From an uncultured Planctomycetaceae bacterium (lineage in GTDB: Bacteria > Planctomycetota > Planctomycetia > Gemmatales > Gemmataceae): a DNA stretch of 64,000 nucleotides. Numbering within the stretch: position 1 is the first letter of the stretch; each line of letters starts with the position of its first letter. Made by a program: the position numbers and the translations under genes. The DNA is taken from assembly GCA_937888715.1 (NCBI GenBank), contig CALARU010000286.1, positions 1 to 64,000 on the forward strand, read 5' to 3'. The notes beneath the pieces are model-generated. The model did not search any database and was not told the origin of the DNA. It saw only the letters and a program-made list of their open reading frames with translations. Shown piece after piece: positions 18,501-28,000 of the stretch.

Positions 18501-21500
18501 AAAAAGTGATCGAAACTAAAGTTGTATCTCCATTAAGTTCGTCAAGACCGCTTGAAAATCCGAAAATTATAACCCCAACCATGACCCCGCAAGTAAATCA
18601 GGAAGTGAAATCCGTACCGATGTCAAATAGAAATATTAATTCAGAAGGCATAGGTCGTGTGCTTGATGTAACTAAAGCAAGCCTCGATATGCTGCAAAAA
18701 TTGCAAGAACAATCCTCCCAGATTCACAAGATGTTTCTGGAAGGGCAGGAATCTGCACAGCGTAATTTGCATGCTCTAATCCAACAGCAGCAGATTGTTT
18801 TGCAGGCCTCCTTGGGGTTGAGCACTGCGATGCCTCAACTTAAATTCGAAGAAAAAGTTCAACCCGTTGTTTCCTACACCCCTGCGCCTCCAACTTCCTT
18901 TGTCGCTGAAACAGTGGCTGCTCCTGTTGCAAAACCTGTTGCACCATACAAAGCACCTACGGTTGTTGCACCTGTGGTTGTAAGAACGCAACCCGTGCCT
19001 ACCCCCGCGATTGTAAGAACGCAACCCGCACCTGAACCAGTAGTTGCTGCGCCTGTTGCGACTTCTCTTTTATCAACCCAAAACCCTCCCGCAATTGGGT
19101 CCATCGCTTCGGTTTTAATGATGGTGGTTTCTGAAAAAACTGGCTACCCTACCGAAATGCTTGAACTTGATATGGCTTTGGATGCAGACCTTGGCATCGA
19201 TTCCATCAAAAGAGTTGAAATCTTGGCAGCAATTCAAGAGAGGTTGCCCGAAGCGCCAATCGTTAAGCCAGAACATCTTGGTTCCCTCAACACGCTGCGC
19301 CAAGTTGCTGAATTTCTTCTGGGATCCAAAGTTGATGACATTAAAGTTGAAGTTAAAAATAGTGCGCCAGCAGTTGTTGCTGTTGCGCCTGTTGTGGTTA
19401 GAAAAACAAGCACAGCGGAATCTGTTTTGATTCAGGTTGTTTCTGAAAAGACTGGCTACCCAACGGAAATGTTGGAACTCGACATGGCGTTGGATGCGGA
19501 TTTGGGAATCGATTCGATCAAGCGGGTGGAAATACTTGCAGCAATTCAGGAAAAGTTGCCCGAAGCTCCGATTGTAAAGCCCGAGCACTTGGGAACTTTA
19601 AATACACTCCGCGAGGTTTTGAATCATCTTGATGGTGGAGGTGTTGGGCAAAAAGAAACGGCACACGAGGCACCCCCAGCAAAAAAATCATTCAGCCAGC
19701 CTTCGATTCCTACCGGGCTTGACCGGTTGGTTCCTAGGTTGGCTAAGGTGGCTGGCAACCACGGGACCTTCAGTATTGACAAACAAATACTCGTGACAGG
19801 TTCAGATGCAGAATTATCGATCGAAGTTTGTAATGCTATTATCAAACGCGGATTCAAAGCTGAAAAAATCGGCTTGAGTGAAGTGATTAATGCTTCTTGG
19901 GATCGATTGGGTGGGCTCATTATCCTCTCCTCCCCTTTGCATTCAAATGAAGATTTTCTTTTGAAATCTTTAATGGCTGTGCAATCGGTTGGCAAAGCAT
20001 TGCGCTCGGAATCTTCATCTTCTGGCTCCATACTTTTTGCAGTTACTAGGCTTGATGGGGCCTTGGGTTTTGAATCATTTGCAGATGATCGCAATCCTCT
20101 TGATGCTGGTTTGCTTGGTCTGGTGAAAACCGCAGCCCGCGAATGGCCTCTTATTCGTTCCCGTGCCATCGATGTTGATCCACGCATTGGAATTACTGAT
20201 GCAGCAGAGAAAATCGCAGACGAAATTTTGTTTCATGGGCCTATTGAAGTAGCTATCAATTCTTCGGGAAGAAGAACCATCCAGCTTGATGTTACGGAGG
20301 TCGAACTTTCCCAGACTGAATCAAAACTTGAAGGCAAATTAGTGTTGGTTACCGGAGGGGCCCGGGGCGTTACCGCATCATGCGCTCAGGCGATTGCTGA
20401 TCTTCATGCACCTTCAATTTTAGTTTTGGGCAGAAGCCCCGAACCTACCAATGAGCCCGATTGGCTCATGAAGTTGAATTCCGAAATGGAAATTAAGAAA
20501 GAACTTGCAGCCCGATCTGGAGCAGGTCTTTCGCCCAAAGCCATCGGCGAACAATGTAAGCAGATACTTGCGAATCGCGAAGTAAGAACGAACTTGGAAA
20601 AGCTTGGTGCTAGTTGTTCTAAGGTGCTTTACCGCTCAGTAGATATTCGCGATGCAGTTTCCGTTTCCCAAATTCTTGCTGAAGTTCAGGCTGCGTTGGG
20701 GCCTGTATGTGGCATTATTCATGGTGCTGGGGTTTTGGCAGATGCCTTGATTGAAGATAAGACTGCTGAACAATTCCAGCGCGTTTTTGCAACCAAGGTC
20801 ACTGGATTGCAAAATATTCTTTCTAGTATTGATCTTCATAAGCTTAATTTCTTGGCAATGTTTTCCAGCACTACGGCCCGCTTTGGCAGAACCGGCCAGG
20901 TTGATTACGCCATGGCGAATGAAGTGCTTAACAAGATGGCGCAGAAGTACTCTCGGTTATTGAAAAACACCCGTGTGGTTTCTTTCAATTGGGGCCCATG
21001 GGAAGGTGGCATGGTGGGCGAGGGCTTGAAAAAACTTTTCCTCAAGGAAGGTATTGGCCTGATTCCTTTAAAGGAAGGGGCAGCCTTGCTTGCGTGTGAA
21101 TTACTCGCAACTAATTCTTCTGTTGAAGTTAGTGTGCTTGCTAAAGGCTCTTCCATCCCCCGTGAGGAAGTTCCCGCAAAACTAAAATCAGAGGTTCCCG
21201 CACTTCTTACTTTTGAACGCAGACTCGATCTTTTAGAGCATCCTTTTCTCGAGCACCATGTGATTGATGGCAGGCCTGTATTGCCGATGGCAATGATGCT
21301 GGAATGGCTTGCCCATGCAGCCTTGCACGAGAATCCGGGTTATCAATTTCATGGCTGTGATGACTTTAGAATTTTGCATGGTGTGATTTGTGATCAGCCC
21401 GAACCTTTGCAATTGCGTTATCTTTCTGGGGTTCCGCGCGCAACTTCGAATGGCCTTATTATTCCTGTGGAAGCTCGAAGTTTTCGTAATAATGGTAAAG

Positions 21501-22063
21501 ATGTTTTGCACGCAAAGGCAGACATTCTTTTAGTTGAAGCACTGCCTGGCTCTCCTGCAAATCTTCGATCCATCACTGCCCCCAAGGTCGAATATTTGAT
21601 TGATGATCTTTACCGCGATGTTCTTTTTCATGGCAAGATGATGCATTGTCTGGAAAATGTTGAAAGCTGTGGCGAACGCGGGATCACATGCTGGGTGAGG
21701 GGCGCTCCTGAACCTTCCGAATGGATAAGGCAGCCTTTAAGGCAGCGTTGGATTCTTGATCCATTGGGATTAGATGCGGTTTTGCAAATGATGATTGTTT
21801 GGACTTCCAAGATGCAAAGCATGGGATCATTGCCTTGTAGAATTGGGAGCCTTCGATTGTTCCGGAAACCAGTCTTCAACCAAAAGCTAAAAGCTGTATT
21901 GGAAATTCGCAAAGCCAATGAGCTTCATGCAGTTGCAGATGTTGATATGATTGATCCGGTGTTTGGCGTGGTTATGCGTTTGGAAGGCGTTGAAGGCGTT
22001 TTAGATGCATCCCTAGCCAGAGCCTTTCGCAAAAATCGACTCGGAAAACCAGCCACAATCTAG
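15578..22063 (+). CDS. pfaA: PfaA-type synthase: KS-AT-ACP-ACP-KR-DH
   Basis: 2161-residue type I iterative synthase. KS at about residues 10-470 with an intact Cys-His-His triad (C220, H355 in HGTGT, H395). AT at about 575-890 with GHSFGE (S685). A Pro/Ala/Val-rich linker holds a helical Gln-rich segment at about 1027-1087. Two near-identical ACPs carry LGIDS with phosphopantetheine serines S1209 and S1313. A ketoreductase has VTGGARG near 1590 and catalytic Tyr near 1776. The C-terminal polyketide-type dehydratase has HxxxGxxxxP at H1894 and DxxxQ at D2066. This is the PfaA/Pfa2 domain order, but with only two ACPs where characterised enzymes often have four to nine. Start at 15578 is supported by AGGAG 7 nt upstream and overlap with pfaD. 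Needs a phosphopantetheinyl transferase, not present in the window. Confidence 0.95.
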   Translation: MSDATPKMKMEPLAIVGAGCFFPGSEGFEAFWSFVKSGKDGITKIPASHWNPEDYFDKDPKFPDKVYSQTGGFISPVEFSPGDFGIAPNNLEATDTSQLLGLMAAKQALEHAGYQSGIGDPKPGLKPLDRSRASVILGVTGTLELVIPLGARLGHPRWRKALSKAGVDDATTQKIIDDISASYVPWQENSFPGLLGNVVAGRIANRFDFGGTNCVVDAACASSLGALHLAALELWSHRSDMVISGGVDTFNDIFMFMCFSKTPALSPTGHSRPFDAEGDGTVLGEGLGLFVLKRLSDAEKAGDNIIAVLRAVGTSSDGKGGAVYAPRAEGQMNALRAAYHEAGISPDSIDMVEAHGTGTKVGDATELSSLLKVFQESGKKGSWCAVGSIKSQIGHTKAAAGAAGLLKAAAALYNKVLPPSIKVRKPLEGMNRGKGPFYFSGQKRPWISNPNHPRRAAVSAFGFGGSNFHCVLEEYQKTKAQPDWDGNTQILSLSAVSKNELLQKLDALNAQPKWEQWRRDCFKSRSSFDHRMDWRLLLITRKGESDIAQVLQKARESLAQFQKDKPLPPGIFIEQGQHSGKLAFLFSGQGAQYPGMLLDLSCMFPEMLDVFEKAHALQLKNQAEATLLVDLIYPQTTFDPKEAEQDLLRLQDTLNAQPALGVIELGAMKVLSRFGLTPDLTAGHSFGELAALACAGAFTDEQFLDLAFQRGKCMAHASTGNGGMIAVLAPEKDVAALFHTNGISLVPANRNTLNQIVYAGPIDQIDLAEKVLASNGFKAKKLQVGGAFHSPMVANAEQPFLKFIQSNIQWNSTKVPVYANSTASVYPTENVAANKVLAGQLAKSVEFSQMISAMHRDGAATFVEIGPGGRLTGLVSEILKGQKHNAISLDASQGKKAGEYDLAALLCKLSALGLKVDLAQWDKGFVDAPVEKPGFTVALTGANYVRTKTDKVEPKTPSAPKVAPVLVPPVKVVAEKVIETKVVSPLSSSRPLENPKIITPTMTPQVNQEVKSVPMSNRNINSEGIGRVLDVTKASLDMLQKLQEQSSQIHKMFLEGQESAQRNLHALIQQQQIVLQASLGLSTAMPQLKFEEKVQPVVSYTPAPPTSFVAETVAAPVAKPVAPYKAPTVVAPVVVRTQPVPTPAIVRTQPAPEPVVAAPVATSLLSTQNPPAIGSIASVLMMVVSEKTGYPTEMLELDMALDADLGIDSIKRVEILAAIQERLPEAPIVKPEHLGSLNTLRQVAEFLLGSKVDDIKVEVKNSAPAVVAVAPVVVRKTSTAESVLIQVVSEKTGYPTEMLELDMALDADLGIDSIKRVEILAAIQEKLPEAPIVKPEHLGTLNTLREVLNHLDGGGVGQKETAHEAPPAKKSFSQPSIPTGLDRLVPRLAKVAGNHGTFSIDKQILVTGSDAELSIEVCNAIIKRGFKAEKIGLSEVINASWDRLGGLIILSSPLHSNEDFLLKSLMAVQSVGKALRSESSSSGSILFAVTRLDGALGFESFADDRNPLDAGLLGLVKTAAREWPLIRSRAIDVDPRIGITDAAEKIADEILFHGPIEVAINSSGRRTIQLDVTEVELSQTESKLEGKLVLVTGGARGVTASCAQAIADLHAPSILVLGRSPEPTNEPDWLMKLNSEMEIKKELAARSGAGLSPKAIGEQCKQILANREVRTNLEKLGASCSKVLYRSVDIRDAVSVSQILAEVQAALGPVCGIIHGAGVLADALIEDKTAEQFQRVFATKVTGLQNILSSIDLHKLNFLAMFSSTTARFGRTGQVDYAMANEVLNKMAQKYSRLLKNTRVVSFNWGPWEGGMVGEGLKKLFLKEGIGLIPLKEGAALLACELLATNSSVEVSVLAKGSSIPREEVPAKLKSEVPALLTFERRLDLLEHPFLEHHVIDGRPVLPMAMMLEWLAHAALHENPGYQFHGCDDFRILHGVICDQPEPLQLRYLSGVPRATSNGLIIPVEARSFRNNGKDVLHAKADILLVEALPGSPANLRSITAPKVEYLIDDLYRDVLFHGKMMHCLENVESCGERGITCWVRGAPEPSEWIRQPLRQRWILDPLGLDAVLQMMIVWTSKMQSMGSLPCRIGSLRLFRKPVFNQKLKAVLEIRKANELHAVADVDMIDPVFGVVMRLEGVEGVLDASLARAFRKNRLGKPATI
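18978..19028 (+). repeat. 18-bp direct repeat in the pre-ACP linker of pfaA
   Basis: The 18-mer TTGTAAGAACGCAACCCG occurs at 18978-18995 and 19011-19028, a 33-bp (11-codon) period, encoding VRTQP-type repeats in the Pro/Ala-rich linker just before the first ACP. It looks like a recent in-frame tandem expansion of a flexible linker. Confidence 0.75.
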
Positions 22064-22075
22064 ACCGGGTTTTGC

Positions 22076-25000
22076 ATGAACAACACAAAGCACGGCCCAG
22101 GCAGTCCTGATCACTCTTTTTTTTCTCCTATTGCCATCGTCAGCGCTGGTTGCGTTTTTGCAGGTTCACCCGACCTTGAATCTCTTTGGCAGCTTGTTGC
22201 TTCAGGGCAAAATGCTTCGAGTGAGGTTCCATCTGGGCGTTGGGTTTTAGACCCCGCAACCCTTCGTGCTGATTCGATGGCGCAAGCCGACAAGGTTCAT
22301 ACCACCAGAGGTTTTTTCGCTCAGGTTCCTGAGCGTAATCCCGAAAAATATCCCTTGCCTCAAGAGATGCTTCAAAAGCTAGATGCGGGTAGTTTGTTTG
22401 GTTTGGAAGCTGCTCATCAAGCTTTAAAAGGGAAGATTGAAAACCTGGATCGCCAGCGTGTGGGCGTGATTTTAGGGCATATCGCATTGCCTACCGAGGG
22501 CACCTGCAAACTCAACCTTCAAGTGTTGGGGAAAGTTCTTTCAGAAGCTGCGGGGTTGCCCGTTCCCGAAGAATGCTTGGGAGTTGAGCCATCATGGTTA
22601 TCGCAACCCGCTGCACTTCCCGCTAATCTTATTGCAAAGGCTTTTAATCTTGGTGGGCCTTGCTTCACTTTGGATGCAGCATGTGCTTCCAGTTTTTATG
22701 CCCTAAAACTTGCATCGGATGCCCTTTATTATCGCAGAGCGGATGCAGTGCTCGCGGGGGGTGTTTCTGGTGCGGATAGCCTTTACACCCACATGGGATT
22801 CAGCCAGCTAAGGGCTTTATCTATGTCGGGCAATTGCAGGCCGTTTGATCATCGTGGTGATGGTTTGATGGTGGGCGAGGGTGCAGGAATATTTTTGCTC
22901 AAGCGCTTGCAAGATGCAATTGAAGCTGGAGATGAAATTCTTGGAGTTATCAGGGGCATAGGCCTTTCGAATGATATCGGCGGTGGGTTGCTTGCTCCTA
23001 ATAGCGAAGGCCAATTGCGTGCCATGCGTGCAGCATATCAGCAATCGGGTCTCAAGCCTTCGGATATCGATTTAATTGAGTGTCATGCTGCGGGTACCCC
23101 GGTTGGCGATGGGGTTGAATTTTCTAGCATGGCTGAATTATGGAAGTCTGAATCCTATAAAGTTAATCAATGCAGTATAGGATCTGTAAAGTCGAATGTC
23201 GGGCATGTGCTTACTGCTGCGGGCGGTGCCGGGCTTGCCAAGGTTTTAGCTGGTTTAAATCGTCAGCAACTTCCCCCTACCGCAGGGTTCGAAGCTTGTT
23301 CTTCATCGATCAAAATTGATTCTTCTGCATTCCGGGTTTTGAAAACCGCGCAACCTTGGGAAAGAAGGCAGGCAGATATTCCCCGCAGGGCAGCGCTTAG
23401 CGGTTTTGGATTTGGTGGCATCAACGCTCATGTTCTTGTCGAAGAATGGATAGGTCAGAAACTTCAAGTTGCAGAGCCTCAAGCAGAGCACGGCCCACTT
23501 GCTGTTGTTTCGGTTGCAGCTAGAAACGCAGGTGATATTAGCACAGAGCCTTTCTATCAGCGGGCGATAGGGTTTGGCAAAGTTGAACTAGAACCTCTTG
23601 TAAATGACTGGAATGTGCAATCATCGAAATCAGTTACAGCGGATCTGCCGCATAATACAATTCTAAAAGGAAGGCCCAAAAAAGCAGTGGAGTTGCCACT
23701 AGATGCGTTTCGAATTCCGCCCAGGGAACTTGAACAGATGCTTCCGCAACAGGGGTTGGCACTCGATACTGCACGCGAAGCACTTGAATCCATGAAGTTC
23801 AAGGAATCTGATTTTCAAAGGATGGGAGTCTTTCTCGGAGTAGGCCTTGATTTAAATACGACAAACTACCACTTGCGTTGGTGGTGGCTTGCAAACAATC
23901 GGAATCCTGAATATGCCGATGCTGCAGGCCCTGCCTTGAATGCAGATCGAACCATGGGCGCGCTTGCAAGTATTGCAGCTAGTAGAATCGCCCGTGAATA
24001 CAGGGTGGGCGGTGTTGCGTTTACAATTGCTGCAGATGAGAACTCAGGGTTAAGGGCGCTCGAAATTGCATGGGATTCGTTGGTGTCTTTTCAGATCGAT
24101 AGTGCCTTGGTCGGGGCAGTGGATTTTTGTCTCGATCCCCGCATGATTGTCCCTCTTGCAAAAGAAGGCAAACTTACCGATGCAATTTTAAACCCTGCTT
24201 TAGCTCTGGGGAAGACGGGTATTATTCCGTCTGATGGCTCTGCAGTTCTTGTTTTAAAAAGGCTTGAAGATGCGGAAAAATCCGGTGATACCATCCTTGC
24301 GGTACTCCGGGGCATCGGCACTTTTAAAGACCCGATTGCTAAAGGAATATCTGATAAAGCCTGTAGGACAGCGATGGAAAGTGCCTACCTTTCCTCGGGT
24401 ATTCATCCCGCAACCATTCAATATCTTGAATCGAATTCTTCGGGCCTAGAGCAGGAAGATGCTGCAGAGGCCAGAGCTCTTGGCGATTTCTTTTCCCCTA
24501 GGCAGGTGCCCGGTCAAGCTGTGCTTCATTGTGCCAGATTTCAACTTGGTTGGTCCGGGGCTGCAACAGGTTTGCAATCATTGGCAAAAGCTTGCCTTTG
24601 TTTAAACCAGAAAGTGTTGCCCGGAAATTCTCTTGAACAACCTGAACTGGATCGCAGATATGAGGACGCCCGATTTCTAGCAGAAAATTTCAGCCCAACT
24701 CCTTGGCTTCGAAACAGGGAGGATGGACCACGCAGAGCAGGGGTTAATTCTTTGGGCAGCGATGGAACTTGGTTTCATATCTTGCTTGAAGAACCCGAAT
24801 TAGAAGATAACATAACACCGCCCAATCTGGCTGCATCAGCTTTCTCTGAAGCACTTTTTGCAATTTACGGAAAAGATGCTTCTACTCTTGAAGCCAATCT
24901 CTTTCTTTTAAAACAATTTGCATCAGAGGGCGATTTTCCTTCGTTGCTTTCTTTGGCAAAAGCTTGGCATGAGAAGAATCTTGCTTTGGGTGATTCGCCC

Positions 25001-28000
25001 TTTGCGTTGTCTTTTGTCGTTTGCAATCTTATGGAACTACCTTTGCTTATTGAGGTGGGTTTAAAAATCTTGAAGGGCGAGCCTCTTGATTCTTCTGTTG
25101 CTGACAGGGTTTTTTATAGTCGTAACCCGCTTGGAAACGAAGGGCAAGTTGCAATGGTTTTTCCAGGGTCGGGCGCGGATTTCCCTTCGATGGGTGCAGA
25201 CCTATCTCTTCGCTGGCCACAGAGCCATCTTAATTACGACAAGAATAGTCTTAAATTAAGAGCGCAGGTTCTTCCCGAGTTTTACTGGCAGGGCAGGCCT
25301 TTTCGCCAGCCTTTGCCCCATGAACGAATCATGGCGCAAGTTTCGTTTGGATGTACCACTGCAGAGATTATGCGGCTTGCCCGCATAAAAACAGATTTGG
25401 TGCTGGGTTATAGCCTGGGTGAATCAACCGCATTGGTTGCAATGGGTTATTGGGCTGACCGCGATGGGCTTTGGCATGCGCTTGAAGGTTCGACTCTTTT
25501 TAAGGAAGATCTTGTAGGGAAAAGGCAGGCAATCGCTCTTTCTTGGGGAATGGAACCAGGGAAGGTTCCTGATTGGCTCGTCGGATTAGTGGAAAAATCT
25601 CCTGAAGATATCGAACCATACCTAGTAGATTTTGACCGTGTTTATTTGCTTATTATTAACAGTCCAAATGAATGTGTCATCGGCGGAGACGCGACTCAAG
25701 TCAAGAAATTGGTCAAACAATTGAACTGCAGATTGTTTCCTTTAAGTACTGAAACTGCAGCAGTTCATTGCGAAGCTGCAAGGCCCATTGCAGATGCTTA
25801 TCGAAGATTTCATTTGTTACCAACTAAACCCATGGCAACGCCCTTTGTTTACAGTGCATCGTTTGGCTCTGCTTACGAGGTAACGAAAGAAGCAGCGTCG
25901 GAAGCGATCACAGGCTTGGCCTTGAGCACCATGGATTTTAATAAGTTAGTAGAAACTGCATATGAGGATGGCGCACGCATATTTTTAGAGATGGGGCCTG
26001 GCTCTTCTTGTACCAGAATCATCGCTAATATTCTTAAGGGTAGGCCTCATTTTGCTAAATCGCTAAGCACTATGCGGGGCAGCCAATATCTAGGATTCTT
26101 GAAAACCATCGCTGCCTTGATTTCTGAAAGGGTCCCTTTGGATTGCAGTTTCCTTTTTACTCCCGCTGATTTGGTGAGTGCAAATGGTAATAAGATGAGA
26201 TTGATTACAGGCTCTGCAGGTTTTGCATTCACCGCGCCCAGTTCGAATCGGGTTAGCACTCAAGAAGTTACGGAAGAAAGAATACATTTCATGGAAAATG
26301 AAAATGCGCTGCAGATTCATGGTGTCGAACATGCTGTGAACATGAACCAATCTGCAATGGAAGCCCATGCTGCTTATTTAAAACTTTCGCAATCAACACT
26401 AGGGCAGATGACCGCACTGGTTGAATTCCAAAATCAGATGCTGCAATCGGTGAATTTGGGCGATACGGAGTTCGATATTTTTTCACAGGATGTTTCTGAT
26501 AGTACTAGCTCTGACAAATCGTTTGAAATGCTTTTAACACCGCCTAGAACTCTTGATCGTAATGCTTGCTTGCATTATGCCCGTGGGAATATCGCAGGGG
26601 TGTTGGGTTCGATGTATGCCGAAATTGATGCCTACCCTACTCGAGTTAGATTACCAGATGAACCCTTGATGCTTGTGGATAGAATCTTGGCAATCGAGGG
26701 CGAACCTTGTTCGATGGGTTCGGGAAGAATCATTACCGAGCACGATGTTTTGCCCGGTGCATGGTATTTGGATCATGGCAGAATCCCCACTTGCATTGCT
26801 GTGGAATCGGGGCAGGCAGATCTATTTCTATCAGGCTTTTTAGGCATCGATCATAAAACCAAAGGCCTTGCGGTTTATCGCCTGCTTGATGCAGAGGTTA
26901 CTTTCCATCGTTCCCTGCCTGTTGCAGGCGAAGTCATTCATTACGATATTCGCATTGATCGGTTCTTCCGCCATAATAACACTTATCTTTTTCGTTTTTG
27001 GTACGATGCCACGGTCAATGGCGAACCTTTCATGGCAATGCGCGAAGGTTGTGCAGGTTTCTTTACAGAAGAAGCGCTTGCTGCCGGCAAGGGCATCGCT
27101 ATTTCAGTAAACGCAGATAAAAAAGAAGATGTGATTTCAACCCCGCCTTTGCTTCCCATGGTTAAAGAATCTTTTAGTGAAGAACAATTGGATGCGTTGC
27201 GAAGTGGAGATTTGGCGGCTTGCTTTGGTGCCCAGTTTGCCAATCTTCCTATTCATGATCCTGCAACTTTGCCCGGTGGGAAAATGCGACTTGTGCATCG
27301 GGTGCCTCTTCTTGAACCTGAGGGCGGACCTGCTGGCCTTGGCCGTATTTTAGGCGAAGCTGATATTCATCCTGATGATTGGTTTCTTACCTGCCATTTT
27401 GTTGATGATCAGGTAATGCCCGGCACGCTCATGTATGAATGTTGCCTGCATACGCTCCGAATTTTTCTTTATCGCATGGGATGGGTTGGCGAAAAATCGA
27501 ATGTTGCGTTCGAACCAGTGCCCGGGGTTACGGGTAAACTTCGCTGCAGAGGGCAAGTTACTGCTGCCACGAAAAAAGTTACCTATGAAGTTTTGATTAG
27601 GGAAAGAGGTTATCGCCCAGAACCCTACACCATCGTTGATGCATACATGTATGCGGATGGTAAAAATGTTGTTGAGATAAAATCCATGTCGCTTCGTATG
27701 ACAGGATGGAGCAAAGAATCGGTTGAAGCAATTTGGTCGGGTGGAGTTTCTAGTGCGGTGAAAACACCACGCTTTGATAATGCCAGCATTATGGCATTTG
27801 CGATAGGCAATCCTTCCGAAGCGTTTGGAGATGCGTACAAGGTTTTTGATGCTGAAAGAAAAATCGCAAGGCTTCCCGGCCCACCTTATAAATTCCTCGA
27901 TCGAATCATGGAAGTAAACTGCGAACCTTGGAAGATGGTTTCAGGTGGCGAAATTGTTGCAGAGTATGATGTCCCACTCGATGAATGGTATTTCAATTCT

